Source: Spiroplasma phoeniceum (GTDB lineage: Bacteria > Bacillota_I > Bacilli_A > Mycoplasmatales > Mycoplasmataceae). From it: a DNA stretch of 64,000 bases. Shown in pieces: positions 36,108-47,160 of the stretch. The position numbers and the translations under genes were made by a program. Location of the stretch: positions 1,674,001 through 1,738,000 of the forward strand of contig CP110830.1 in the NCBI GenBank assembly GCA_026239495.1. The letters are read 5' to 3'. A model generated the notes under the pieces. The model made no database searches. It had not been told where the DNA came from and worked only from the letters and a program-made list of their open reading frames with translations. Position 1 is the stretch's first letter; every line of letters starts with the position of its first letter.

Positions 36108-37031
36108 ATGACAAATTTTATTGTAAAAGATATTGTTGATAAATTTGGCTACGAGGTGTTAGCTGGAAGGGATGGCCTTAAAAGACCTATTAAAATTTAT
36201 GGTCTTAATCGACCAGGATTAGAATTAGCTGGCTTTGATTTTGAAAAAAATAATAGTAATCGTCGGGTAGTTTTGTTATCAAATAAAGAGCAATTATTTG
36301 TGAATACCTTAAGTGAAAAAGAAAGAAGAGAGCGCTATGAGTATATTTTAAATGAAAATATTCCAATGATTATTTTAACGGAAAAATTTACTGATAAATT
36401 ATTATTAAAAATTGCGGAAAAACATAGCTGTCCAGTTGTTCGTGCAAGCAATATTACAACAAGTCATTTATATCAAATGGTATTAGAATTTTTTGATGAA
36501 CATTTTGCACCAGTAACAGAAGAACATGCATCATTAATTAATGTTTTTGGGAAAGGAATTTTATTAAAAGGAAAATCAGGAATTGGAAAATCAGAAATGA
36601 CATTAGAATTAATTAAAAAAAATCATTTCTTTGTTGGTGATGATCGGATTATTATTCAGCAACGAAATAATAGATTATATGGGCAATCACATGAAATGTT
36701 AAAAAATTTAATTGAAGTCCGTGGCTTAGGAATCTTAGATTTAAGTAAAATTTATGGTTTGCAAGTGTTATTAGATGAATCAAAAATTGATTTAGTAATT
36801 GAATTAATTAATTTAGATGATGAACAATATAAATCAATTGACCGATTAGGATCTAAGTATAAACATATTAAAATTTTAGATACAAAGGTACCAATTGTAA
36901 CAATTCCAGTTACATATGGGCGTAATGTTAGTGAATTAGTTGAGACAGCAGTTTCAAAATTAAAATTAGATGAAGCGGGAATTTCTTCGATGCAAATTTT
37001 ACAAGATCGTTTTAAAGAATATTCAAAATAG
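36108..37031 (+). CDS. hprK: HPr kinase/phosphorylase
   Basis: 307 residues from the ATG at 36108 (MTNFIVKDIVDKFGYEVLAG), chosen because GGGAGGA precedes it at the right spacing. N-terminal domain, then Walker A GKSGIGKSEMTLELIKK near residue 155 and the HprK signature IEVRGLGILDLSKIYG. Phosphorylates and dephosphorylates Ser46 of HPr to control carbon catabolism through the PTS. Ends about 12 bases before lgt, the usual hprK-lgt-trxB order in Firmicutes and Mollicutes. Confidence 0.97.
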   Translation: MTNFIVKDIVDKFGYEVLAGRDGLKRPIKIYGLNRPGLELAGFDFEKNNSNRRVVLLSNKEQLFVNTLSEKERRERYEYILNENIPMIILTEKFTDKLLLKIAEKHSCPVVRASNITTSHLYQMVLEFFDEHFAPVTEEHASLINVFGKGILLKGKSGIGKSEMTLELIKKNHFFVGDDRIIIQQRNNRLYGQSHEMLKNLIEVRGLGILDLSKIYGLQVLLDESKIDLVIELINLDDEQYKSIDRLGSKYKHIKILDTKVPIVTIPVTYGRNVSELVETAVSKLKLDEAGISSMQILQDRFKEYSK

Positions 37032-37043
37032 AATTGAGAAGGA

Positions 37044-38255
37044 ATTTATAACGTTAATTTAGCAACATGAATTGCCCACGATACTTATGGAAATTGATTT
37101 CGTCCTTATTGATTTTTAATTTTTTGTGGTTTTGTAATTACCATTATTTTATCATGAATTAATTTTCGTAAACGCGATATTCCAACTCAAGGATTTTACT
37201 GAGGAATTTTTGTTATTACACCAATTGCTTTATTAGGGGCTAGTTTTTTTGGTAAATATGATGTTAAAAATCCAATTTTTTTTACATTATTTGCTTTCTG
37301 AGAACCAGGAATGAGTATTCATGGGGGGCTAATTTTTGGTTTAATTGCCGGCTGAATTTTATTTGGTTTTGAATCACGAAAACATAATATTTCGTTATGA
37401 GTATATGCTGATTTAATTGTTCCAAATATTTTGTTAGCACAAGCAATTGGGCGATGAGGTAATTTTTTTAATCATGAATTATTAGGAGCACCAATTGCAC
37501 CCGAAAAATTAATGTGATTGCCAAGTTTTATTCGTGATAATTTATTTAAATGATATGTCCCAAATCTGGTACCAAATAATTTTCATCCAACAGAGGTAAT
37601 TGGGATTAACGGAAAACCTGTTAACCCAACTGATTTTAATAATTTGCAATATTTTCAACCAATTTTTCTATATGAATCATTGACTAATATTTTATTATGA
37701 TTCTTAATTGTGATTGCATTGCCATTAATATTTCGTTATAGTTATTATTGAAGGTTTAAAAAAGAAGAACCCGATTTTATGCAGTTATCGTGAAAAGGTG
37801 TTTGAGCAAAATGATACTATGATATCAAACCCGATCCAATGGTTGTTAATAATTTATCACAACAAGTAAATTTGAAAAAATTTTATTTTAAAAATAAACA
37901 TAAGATGACAAAAAAACAAGCGATGAAAGAACATTGGAAATATTGTGGTGCGCGATTAAAACAAATTTTTATAGCTGATGTCCGAGAATTAGAAAAAATA
38001 GAAAACCCTCATCGTTTAAAAATTTTCCGTTGTGGAATTAAAAATGGGATGTATATTGCTGGTTATAATTTCATTCGGATTATTTTAGAAACACAACGAG
38101 ATGATCATGATTTATTTTTAAAAAATATGTGAATATTGGATTATGTTATTCTTAGTTTAATGATTGTATTTGGTATTATTTTAATATTATTTGCCCAATG
38201 AACAGCTGTTATAAAATGAAGAAAAGGCGGATGATTATATGAAAAACAATACTAA
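37044..38255 (+). CDS. lgt: Prolipoprotein diacylglyceryl transferase, start codon uncertain
   Basis: About 400 residues, rich in TGA-Trp. Several membrane segments; hallmark EPGMSIHGGLIFGLIAGW and the catalytic-loop AIGRWGNFFNHELLGAP. A cytoplasmic insertion after about residue 235 (KKEEPDFMQLSWKGVWAKWY onward) is longer than in the E. coli enzyme. There is no ATG, GTG or TTG in frame between the hprK stop (37029-37031) and the first conserved residues. ATT at 37044 is the first possible non-standard start; GAGAAGGA lies 9 bases before GTT at 37053. Overlaps trxB by 17 bases. Confidence 0.88.
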
Positions 38256-39180
38256 TGAAATATATGATATTTTAATTATTGGATCTGGCCCTGGTGGGAT
38301 GACAGCAGGAATTTATGCTGCACGAGCAATGGCAAATATTGCAATGATTGAAAAAGGAGCGCCAGGAGGAAAAGTAACAAAGACAAGTGAAATTGAAAAT
38401 TATCCTGGTTTTGATAATATTCAAGGCTATGAATTAGCCATGAAAATGTTTGAACAAACCCAAAAATTAAAAATCCCATATATTGCTGATTGTGTGACAA
38501 ATATTATAAGACGAGATAATTTATTTAAATTAGAGTTATTTTCAAAAAAAATATTATTAGCAAAAGCAGTTATTGTTGCAACCGGAACAGTTGAACGTAA
38601 ATTAGGAGTGCCTGGTGAATTAAAATTAGAAGGACATGGAGTTTCATATTGTGCAGTTTGTGATGGCGCTTTATATAAAGAAAAAGATGTAGTTGTTGTC
38701 GGGGGAGGCTATGCTGCTCTTGAAGAAGCTCTTTATTTAGCGCGCTTTGTTAATAAAGTTTATCTAATTCATCGTCGTGATGAATTTCGTGCTGATAATA
38801 ATATTGTTAATAAAGTAAAAGCACATCCTAAAATTAATTTTATTGTTGATACAATAGTAACTGAAATTAAGGATGTGACCGAAAAACGGGTGACAACAGT
38901 TGTTATTAAAAATGTGAAAACAGGTAAAATTGATAATTTACGAGTTAGTTCTATTTTCCCATATATTGGGGCGATTCCAATTAGTGATTTTGCAAAAAAC
39001 TTAGGAGTTTTAAATGAAGAAGGCTATTTTATTGTTAATAATAAATGTTTAACAGCATTGTCAGGACTATATGCCGCTGGTGACGTGACAAACACAACAT
39101 TACGACAAATTGCAACTGCGATTAGTGATGGAGCAAAAGCAGCGCAATTTGCCTTAGAATATCTTAATAGTTGCCATTAA
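38239..39180 (+). CDS. trxB: Thioredoxin reductase
   Basis: 313 residues. FAD-binding motif IIGSGPGGMTAGIYAARA, redox-active CAVCDG, NADPH-binding GGGYAALEEALYLA, and the late FAD motif GLYAAGDVTNTTLRQIATA. Reduces thioredoxin with NADPH. Its 5' end overlaps lgt. Intact and of normal length. Pathway partner thioredoxin is not in the window. Confidence 0.97.
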   Translation: MKNNTNEIYDILIIGSGPGGMTAGIYAARAMANIAMIEKGAPGGKVTKTSEIENYPGFDNIQGYELAMKMFEQTQKLKIPYIADCVTNIIRRDNLFKLELFSKKILLAKAVIVATGTVERKLGVPGELKLEGHGVSYCAVCDGALYKEKDVVVVGGGYAALEEALYLARFVNKVYLIHRRDEFRADNNIVNKVKAHPKINFIVDTIVTEIKDVTEKRVTTVVIKNVKTGKIDNLRVSSIFPYIGAIPISDFAKNLGVLNEEGYFIVNNKCLTALSGLYAAGDVTNTTLRQIATAISDGAKAAQFALEYLNSCH

Positions 39181-39263
39181 AAAGTATATACTGTAACCAG
39201 TTTAGTATTTTTTGCGGTAAGATATATATTGGATAAATATGAAAAAGAAAGTGAGAAGGATTT

Positions 39264-40502
39264 ATGACAAACAAAAAAGAATTAAAAGATGTTCAAGTTA
39301 AAGGAAAAAAAGTTTTAGTCCGTGTTGATTTTAATGTGCCAATGAAGGATGGGCAAGTTACTGGTGATAATAGGATTATTGCATCTTTACCCACAATTAA
39401 ATATTTGTTAGCACAAGAAGCAAAAGTAATTTTATTTTCTCATTTAGGGAAAGTTAAAACAGCTGACGATTTAGAAAAACTTGATATGGCGCCAGTGGCA
39501 AAGGTATTAGAACAAAAATTAGGACAACCGGTTAAGTTTATTAATGCTTTTGAAGGAAAACAATTGGAAGAAGCTATTGATGAAATGCATAATCAAGATG
39601 TAATTTTATTTCAAAATACACGCATTGCTGATATTATTAATAGTAATGGTCAAATTAGTGTTGATAGTGATGGTAAAGCAACTGCAAAACGAGAAAGCAA
39701 AAACGACCCTGCTTTAGGTAAATATTGAGCAAGCTTAGGCGATGTTTTTGTTAATGACGCATTTGGAACTGCACATCGTGCTCATGCTTCAAATGTTGGT
39801 ATTGCAGAAAATATTGCTGAATCATGTTTAGGATTTTTAGTGGAAAAAGAAGTAAAAATGTTGTCACAAGGAGTAAAAAATCCAGTTAAACCATTTGTTG
39901 CTATTATTGGTGGCGCAAAAGTTTCCGATAAAATTAGGGTAATTGAACATTTATTAACAAAAGCAGACAAGATTTTAATTGGTGGTGGAATGGCATATAC
40001 TTTTTTTGCTGCTCAAGGTCACAAAATTGGAAATTCATTATTAGAAGTTGATAAAGTTGAAATTGCTAAAACCTTTTTAGAAAAAGGAAAAGGAAAAATT
40101 ATTTTACCAATTGACGCATTAGAAGCGCCTGAATTTGCTGATGTACCAGCAAAAGTTACAAAAGGTTTGGATATTGATGATGGTTATATGGGATTAGATA
40201 TTGGTCCCAAAACAATTGAATTATTTAAAAAAGAATTAGCGGATGCAAAAACGGTTGCTTGAAATGGACCAATGGGAGTTTTTGAATTTAAAAATTATAG
40301 TATTGGAACAAAAGCTGTTTGTGAAGAAATTGCTGAATTAAAAGGAGCATTTACTTTAATTGGAGGAGGCGATTCAGCTGCAGCAGCAATTCAATTAGGA
40401 TATAAAGATAAATTTACGCATATTTCAACTGGTGGTGGCGCTAGTTTAGAATATATGGAAGGGAAACCGCTTCCTGGTATTGAAGCTGTTCAAAATAAAT
40501 AA
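39264..40502 (+). CDS. pgk: Phosphoglycerate kinase
   Basis: 412 residues with two TGA-Trp codons. N-domain [37 protein letters not shown] and the C-domain nucleotide site ([50 protein letters not shown]). Transfers phosphate from 1,3-bisphosphoglycerate to ADP in glycolysis. A 5'-region -10-like TATATAT precedes it. Transcription ends at a hairpin 6 bases after the stop. Confidence 0.97.
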
Positions 40503-40508
40503 TATAAT

Positions 40509-40532
40509 AAAACGACAAAATATCGTTTTTTT
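40509..40532 (+). terminator. Rho-independent terminator after pgk
   Basis: AAAACGA and TCGTTTT form a 7-bp stem around a CAAAATA loop, running directly into a T tract. Positioned 6 bases beyond the pgk stop and before the secA promoter region. Confidence 0.75.
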
Positions 40533-40622
40533 GTCAAAATGGAATAACTATGCCAACTATTATTTTTTATGATAGAATAAATATTAATCTTTATAATTAT
40601 ATAGAATAGAGGAGATAGTTGA

Positions 40623-43013
40623 ATGGCAGTTAGCGATCGTAAAATTGTAAAAAAACATGGGAAAATAGCAGATAAAATTATGGCGTTAGATGAAACAATG
40701 CAAGCATTGTCTGATGATGCATTAAAAGAAAAGACAAATGAATTTAAAACGAAGTTAGAAGAAGGCGCGACATTAGATGATATTTTAGTTGAAGCATTTG
40801 CTGTTGCCCGTGAAGCAGCTCGTCGAATTTTAGGATTACATGCTTATCGTGTACAAATAATTGGGGGCATTGTTCTTCATGAAGGTGATGTGGCCGAAAT
40901 GAAAACAGGGGAAGGAAAAACTTTAACTGCTTTAATGCCAACATATTTGAATGGTTTAACTGGTAAGGGTGTTCATGTTATTACTGTTAATGAATATTTA
41001 TCAAGACGGGATTCAGAAATTAATGGTCAAGTTTTTAGTTTTTTAGGTTTAACAGTTGGTTTAAATTCTCGTGATATCACTAAAGATTCAAAAAGAGAAG
41101 TATATAGTTGTGATATTACTTATACTACTAATGCTGAGTTAGGATTTGATTATTTACGAGATAATATGGTAAAAGTTTATAGTGAGAAAGTCCAACGAGG
41201 ATTAAATTATGCCATTATTGATGAGGCTGACTCAATTTTAATTGATGAATCAAGAACACCATTAATTATTTCGGGGGGACGTCAAAACCGAACACCGCAA
41301 TATCAAGCAGCTGATCATTTTGCAAAATCATTATCACGAGAGAATGATCTTGAAATTGATTTAGAAACAAAACAAGTTTATTTAACTCCAGAAGGAATTA
41401 CTAAAGCAGAAAAAATCTTTTCAATTAATTCTTTATTTGATATTAAAAATACCGAATTATACCATTTAATCCTAAATGCTTTAAAAGCTAATTTTGTTTT
41501 TAAAAATGGTGTTGAATATGTTGTTCAAAATAATGAAATTATTTTAATTGATCAGTTTACTGGCCGTTTAATGCCGGGACGTGCTTATAGTGATGGTTTG
41601 CAACAATCATTACAAGCAAAGGAGCGCGTTGATATTGAAGAAGAAACAGTGACAATGGCAACAATTACTTACCAAAACTTTTTCCGATTATATAATAAAT
41701 TAAGTGGGATGACTGGTACGGCAAAAACAGAGGAAGAAGAATTTATTAAAATTTATAATATGTGTGTAATTCAAGTTCCAACTAATCGCCCATTAATTCG
41801 TCGTGATGAAGCTGATTATATGTTTGCAAATCGTGACGGAAAAATGCAAGCAATGATGAAAGAAATTATTGCCTTGCATGAAAAGGGACAACCAATTTTA
41901 ATTGGAACAACTTCAGTTGATTCATCAGAAATTGTGTCGCATTATTTACGAAATGCTAACTTAAAATTTGAAATGTTAAATGCGAAAAATCATGAGCGCG
42001 AAGCAGACATTATTGCAAAAGCTGGCGAAAAAGGAGCTATTACTTTAGCAACAAATATGGCTGGTAGGGGAACAGACATTAAGTTAGGTGATGGTGTTAA
42101 AGAAATTGGAGGATTAGCTGTTTTTGGGGTTGAAAGAAACGAAGCGCGTCGAATTGATAACCAGTTACGAGGGCGAGCAGGACGACAAGGAGATCCTGGT
42201 TTTTCTCGGTTTTATATTGCGATGGATGATGAATTAATGATGCGTTTTGGTGGGGATCGCCTACGTCGGATTTTTGCTCGGTTAGGTTCGGATTTTATTC
42301 AATCACGAATGTTAACAAGAGCAATTTCTAATGCACAAAAAAAAGTTGAGGGAATGAATTTTGATCAACGAAAACATATTTTAGATTATGATAATGTTTT
42401 AGCACAACATCGTGAAGCAATGTATGCGCGACGTGATCAAATTTTAACAGCAACTGATTTAAAATCAATTATTAAAAAAATGCAATATTCGGCAGCTTAT
42501 GATTTAACCAAAATGTTTGGTAATGAATCGCACGGGGAATGATTTATTCATTATGATGACTTAATTAAAGGGATTAGTGATAAAATTGTTTCAGCTAATT
42601 CGTTAGATAAAGCAGCCATGGAAAAAATGAAGCGAGAAGAAGTTGCTAAATATGTGGCAACAAAAATGAATGAATTTTATTTAGCGCGAACAGAAGATGT
42701 TCATGCTGATGTTATTAATCAAATTGAACGAAGGGCAATTATTACTTCGTTTGAAGATTATTGAACAAAACATATTGATCAAGCAAGTAAATTACGAAGT
42801 GGAATTTACTTACGAAGTTATGCTCAAACAAATCCGTTACACGCTTATGTTGAAGAAGCCGCAAAATTATTTGAGCATATGCAATTATCAATTGCACATG
42901 AAGTTGTAATTAAATTAGCAAATGTTGTTATTCGCAAAATTGATGGTAATATTCAATCTGAGCCGTTTCATGACTCAGAACAAGAAATTAGAGAATTTAA
43001 ACAAAAAGGGTAA
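40623..43013 (+). CDS. secA: Protein translocase ATPase SecA
   Basis: 796 residues with two TGA-Trp codons. Walker A MKTGEGKTLTALMP, DEAD-type IIDEADSILIDESRTPLI, PPXD and motif-VI region NMAGRGTDIKLG and RGRAGRQGDPG. The C-terminus (EIREFKQKG) lacks the zinc-binding SecB-interaction tail, as expected where SecB is absent. Motor for Sec export across the single membrane. GGAG precedes the ATG by 8 bases, and a TATAAT lies at 40592. Confidence 0.97.
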
Positions 43014-43018
43014 TTAAT

Positions 43019-43048
43019 AAAACCACTATGCTAAAGTAGTGGTTTTTC
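43019..43048 (+). terminator. Rho-independent terminator after secA
   Basis: AAACCACTA pairs with TAGTGGTTT around a TGCTAAAG loop, followed by TTTCTG. Located 6 bases after the secA stop. Confidence 0.75.
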
Positions 43049-43078
43049 TGTATTATTAAATTAGAATGTAGGATAAAG

Positions 43079-44014
43079 ATGAGCTTTGCGTTGGAAGTAA
43101 AAGAGGAAATTGTTAGAAAAGAATTTGACCAAATGTGTCAGAAAGCTTTTTTAATTGGTTTTGTTAAATATAATATGACAGTAAATATTAGTAATCATTT
43201 TTTTAACTTTGAATTAACCTCAATTAGTAATCTAATTATTCGAACAATTTATACGTTTTTAAAAAATTTATATCAAGTTAAAATTGACATCATTATTGTT
43301 CAAGGTACAAAATTAAAAAATAGCAAAACCTTCAATTTACGGATTAAAGAACGAGCTACTGAAATATTAAAAGACCTACAAATTTTTGATGCAGAAACTA
43401 ATCAAAAAATTGTTGCCCTCCCATCGGAATTAAATGAACGACAACAACGTGCTTATATTGCAGGCATTTTTGTTGCTTGTGGTAGTGTTAATTCACCAGA
43501 AACAAGCAATTATCATTTAGAAGTTCAGTTTAATGATGAAGCTTCAGCACAATATTTTCAAAAATTATTGCATAAATTTCATTTTCCATTTAAGATAATT
43601 GTCCGTCATGATCGTTTTGTTTGTTATTTAAAAAAATCAATTTTAGTTTCAGATTTCTTAAAATTAATTGATGCAATTAACAGTGTCCTTGCTTTTGAAA
43701 ATACTCGTATTTCAAGGGATATTGTTAATAGTATTAATCGTTTAAATAATATTCAAATTTCAAATCAACAAAAAGCAATTAAAGCTGGGGAAGAACAAGT
43801 TACAATGATTAATTATTTACTTGAACATGATTTGTTTGATGAACTAAATGAAAATACCAAAAAAGTAGCTTTATTACGAATTGCTTGTCCCGATGCATCG
43901 TTGCAAGATTTGTCAGAATTATTAGAAACTAAAACTAGTATTGAAATTTCAAAATCGGGAGTAAATCACTTATTTCGTGAAATTAAGAAAAAATATTATG
44001 AAAATATAAAATAA
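43079..44014 (+). CDS. whiA: WhiA-type DNA-binding protein
   Basis: 311 residues. The N-terminal LAGLIDADG-like halves (YIAGIFVACGSVNSPETSNYHLEVQF) and the C-terminal helix-turn-helix (LRIACPDASLQDLSELLE, SGVNHLFREIKKKY) give the WhiA order. The catalytic acids of homing endonucleases are replaced, as in the family. Linked to chromosome segregation and division in Firmicutes; role in Spiroplasma not established. Follows secA by 65 bases with no clear shared operon. Confidence 0.93.
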   Translation: MSFALEVKEEIVRKEFDQMCQKAFLIGFVKYNMTVNISNHFFNFELTSISNLIIRTIYTFLKNLYQVKIDIIIVQGTKLKNSKTFNLRIKERATEILKDLQIFDAETNQKIVALPSELNERQQRAYIAGIFVACGSVNSPETSNYHLEVQFNDEASAQYFQKLLHKFHFPFKIIVRHDRFVCYLKKSILVSDFLKLIDAINSVLAFENTRISRDIVNSINRLNNIQISNQQKAIKAGEEQVTMINYLLEHDLFDELNENTKKVALLRIACPDASLQDLSELLETKTSIEISKSGVNHLFREIKKKYYENIK

Positions 44015-44075
44015 TTTATGTTATAGTTAATTTATTTTTTATTAAAATAGATCATTAAAAATGGAGGAAAAACTA

Positions 44076-44190
44076 ATGGGAAACCCTAAAAGGCACGTTA
44101 AATTTTTTGAATTTTTAACTTTTTTTCAACAGCGGTTGGAATTACAATTGGAATTGGAATTTATTTAAAAAATGATACCTCAGAAGGACT
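44076..44190 (+). pseudogene. Small membrane protein gene, 5' part (split by mobile DNA)
   Basis: GGAGG, then ATG at 44076: MGNPKRHVKFFEFLTFF; one base short in a T7 run, after which the other frame continues TAVGITIGIGIYLKNDTSEG. The 3' part lies at 48283-48403 (WGTLVIWGINELLLWYKATP). Joined, it would encode a ~75-residue protein with two membrane helices. I do not recognise the family. About 4.1 kb of mobile DNA separates the halves. Confidence 0.75.
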
Positions 44191-44514
44191 ACAATGTTTC
44201 TTTTAACTTATAATATGAAATAAAAAACCTTTCTAGGTTATTATTAAATATATAAAGTTAGGAGAAACATTTTTTATATGGCAAAGGGCAAAACCAAGGG
44301 GTCAAAAGACAATGATATTGAATTTAAAACTAAAATTATTAACGAATATTACGAATATAATAAATCAATATCTTTAATATCTAAAGAATATGAAATAAGT
44401 ACTGCAACTATTTCTAGGTTAATTAATGTTTTCAATAAAGATAAAAAATTTGATAAACTAACATATATTAAAAAAATGCCAATTTTTAACAATCCGCATG
44501 ATGAAACTATATAT
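44191..44514 (+). mobile_element. IS3-family element, orfA fragment (same type as at 11440)
   Basis: Same left end and leader as the element at 11440-12264 (CAATGTTTCTTTTAAC, hairpin AACCTTTCTAGGTT) and orfA MAKGKTKGSKDNDIEFKTKI, truncated after PIFNNPHDETIY by an IS5 copy at 44515. Differs from the other copy by several substitutions. Confidence 0.78.
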
Positions 44515-45590
44515 TAGACTTCTTGCGTAACCTATTAAAAAATTGCAAATATTTGTAAAAAGACACTAATAGAAAAATATAATTTTAATTAATTATGTTT
44601 TTTATTTAAAAATTTAATATTTTGCCACAACAAAAAATGAATTTATTATTTAAATTCTTTAATTTTAAAGAAATATTCTATGCTAACTACAAATTATAAA
44701 TTGAAGCAATTAAATTAAATCTTAAACTAAGTCGTTTTCTTCGATTACGATATTTTTCTGTAATAATTTTAAATTTTTTAAGAATAGCAAAAATATTTTC
44801 AATAATAATTCTTATTTTTGAAACTATTCTATTACGTTGTTTTTGTACTTTATTTAAAGGGTTTTTCTTTGTTTTTTTTTGTAGGTATTAGAACATTATT
44901 GTGAATTTTTTGAATTCCTTGACAACCACTATCAACTATTAATTTGGTATTTTTTAAAATTGAGATTTTTGATTCTTTAAATAAAGCATAATCATGTTTT
45001 TCCCAAGCGAAAAACTTGTTGCAATAATTTTTTTGTTTCTTGTTCGATAATTACTTGTGTTTTAATAGTGTGTTTTTTCTTTTTACCAGAATAAGATTGT
45101 TTTTGTCTTTTTTTGGGCGTTGGATTGGGGTTTTTGTAACATCAATAATAATAGTTTTATCATTAAAACAATCATTTATTAGCGATTTTTTACCAACTAG
45201 TTGTTGAAAATCAGAGTGTTTAATTAAAATATCTTCAATTCACTTGATATTGCGATAACAACTAGATTCACTAATATCAAAACTTTTAGCAAGATGAAAA
45301 TAAGTCCGATATTCTCGTAAATACGATAAAGTCATCAGTAGCCGGTTTTCTAGTAACAATTTATTAGCTTTGCCACCTTTTTTAAATTTTTCTATTTCAG
45401 CTACTTGTAAAATATTTAACATTTTATTAAAAGTAGCTTTTTTGCTCCGGTTAATCGCAATAATTCTTTATCATTAATAAAATTAAATTTATCAAATTTC
45501 ATAATTTTAATCTCCTATAATTTATATTTTAATTTAAAAATATTTTATAGGAATTTTAAAATAATTAGATTATGTTATGCAAGAAGCCGA
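44515..45590 (-). mobile_element. IS5-family element copy F (copy-A type), degenerate
   Basis: 1076 bp, from TAGACTTCTTGCGTAACC to TGTTATGCAAGAAGCCGA. Transposase on the minus strand starts at 45502 (MKFDKFNFINDKELLRLTG), frameshifted at AGCAAAAAAGCTAC; the ORF2 half is also broken. Right end carries a one-base change (GCCGA for GTCTA). Not functional. Confidence 0.85.
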
Positions 45591-45613
45591 TTGTCTGTAT
45601 CTAAAATATTGTT

Positions 45614-46031
45614 TTATTTGTTTTCTACTTTCGGTACGCCACCAGTATTAACTGCTTGTACCTTAATTAATTCATCATAAACACTTGCAATTGTGCTTTA
45701 ATTATTTCAATTTCATCAGTAATATCATAAGACTTTAATAAAACATTTTTAAAGTCTTCATTATTAGTTAAAGAATTAATAAAGTCAATTAATTCAATTT
45801 GTTTTAATTGAATTTTTTGTTGTTCAACTTGTGAAGTTAATTCAGTATTTTTTGTTTGTAGTTCGTTGATTTGCTGATTATTATTTTCTAAATTACTTGC
45901 ATTAAATTCTTCAACTTAACCAATGTTTTCTAAAATAATTTCAGCAGTTTTAATATCTAAACTACCATCTTCATTTTTAATATGTTCATTATTTTCATCA
46001 ATAATAACATATTTCACATTTTTACTGCCAT
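45614..46031 (-). pseudogene. Coiled-coil phage-type protein (scaffold-like), broken
   Basis: ATG at 46031 after AAGAGGAAAA. Frame one base out at the start, then SKNVKYVIIDENNEHIKNED, an in-frame TAA, a Gln/Glu/Asn-rich coiled-coil (NNNQQINELQTKNTELTSQV), SLTNNEDFKNVLLKSYDITD, and after a further one-base deletion VYDELIKVQAVNTGGVPKVE. It looks like a phage minor structural or scaffold protein (GG and coiled-coil style), but no family is recognised. Three lesions. Follows the other two phage-module genes in the same direction. Confidence 0.5.
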
Positions 46032-46093
46032 TTGTTTTCCTCTTATTTTTTAATATTTGTATTTGTTCTTTTTATAATCTCTTTTTAGATAAT

Positions 46094-46441
46094 TTAAAAA
46101 TTATCAATTCGAAAAGATAAAAAATATCGTTTAGTTTTTAAATTTAGTTGATTAAATACTGATCCTTTAATTTTTATCTCATCACCTTTTCTTAATTTCA
46201 AAAACTCAGTTAAAATAGATGGACTATATATTGATAATGTTGAGTAATTTAATCCGTCTCATTTACATTTAACCGAACACGTATCAAATTCAACCCCACC
46301 AGCAACAAGTGCCTTAATTTTAGTTTTAATCGGATTTTCATGTAATCTAACAGTTAGTTATAATTTATTAACTCTTTTATTTTTTATTTTAGGTTTATTA
46401 GTTATTGATTTTTTAGGTAAATTACTTTTTGTTTGTGCCAT
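46094..46441 (-). pseudogene. Small nucleic-acid-binding-like phage protein with an in-frame stop
   Basis: 116 codons from ATG 46441 (MAQTKSNLPKKSITNKPKIK), which overlaps the end of the RuvC-like gene. One TAA at about codon 28, otherwise open: LTVRLHENPIKTKIKALVAG, KCKWDGLNYSTLSIY, FLKLRKGDEIKIKGSVFNQL, KRYFLSFRIDNF. Beta-rich with a basic tail, which suggests an OB-type fold; no family is recognised. One nonsense mutation would be the only defect. Confidence 0.5.
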
Positions 46442-47153
46442 TTTTATCAACTCCTTTTGCTAAAAAATACTGTAAATGTTTTCAAGCATCGTGTTCGTGC
46501 TTTGACATTTTAATATTTCCTTTATAAATATATTTTTTCTTAACAACTGGCGATTGTAAAACATATTTTAAATTAAATAGATATTTACATAAAAACCCTA
46601 AACCACCCATTAATTTAGGAGTAGATAGCGGGTTTGTTATTTTTAATCTCTCATGAAGTTGATAATCTTCAATTATTACAAGAACTTTATTTAAATAAGA
46701 AAAAGTTTTATTTTTAAATTCATTTAATATTAAATAGATATTATTTATTGCTTCATATTCGTTTTTAGAATGAAAGGTAATATTCTTAATTATTTTATTT
46801 TGTAAAACTTTATAAATAATAATACCGGTTTGTCCAATTCCGGCAGGGTCAATTGCAATAATATATTTTAATTTATTTGTTTTATTTTTTTTGTCAATTT
46901 GTAATATTTTCCATCCATCTGATGATAAATCTAAAATATCGTTAATTTTGTAATGTTGCATATATGAATTAATAACACCTCATTTATCTTCAAATAAATT
47001 TAAATACATTTTTGTTCATTCTAAACATTGTAAATCATAATGATTTTTATGGCGCGAAATAGGACAATCAACAGGCTTACAATTAACTAAATCAAATGAT
47101 GTTGTTATTTCATTTCAAGTTTTATTGATATATTTACTTTTATATTCTTGCAT
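46422..47153 (-). CDS. RuvC-like Holliday junction resolvase (phage type)
   Basis: 243 residues from ATG 47153 (MQEYKSKYINKTWNEITTSF), with two TGA-Trp codons near the start and one at the end. RNase-H-like core: first acid in IIAIDPAGIGQTGI, a second in VLVIIEDYQ, and the terminal KMSKHEHDAWKHLQYF with the DA(x)-type acids. This spacing fits the RuvC superfamily of small phage resolvases. A N-terminal ~75 residues (DCPISRHKNHYDLQC) are of unknown role. Would resolve branched DNA during phage replication or packaging. Intact, unlike its two downstream neighbours. Confidence 0.6.
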
Positions 47154-47160
47154 AATATTT

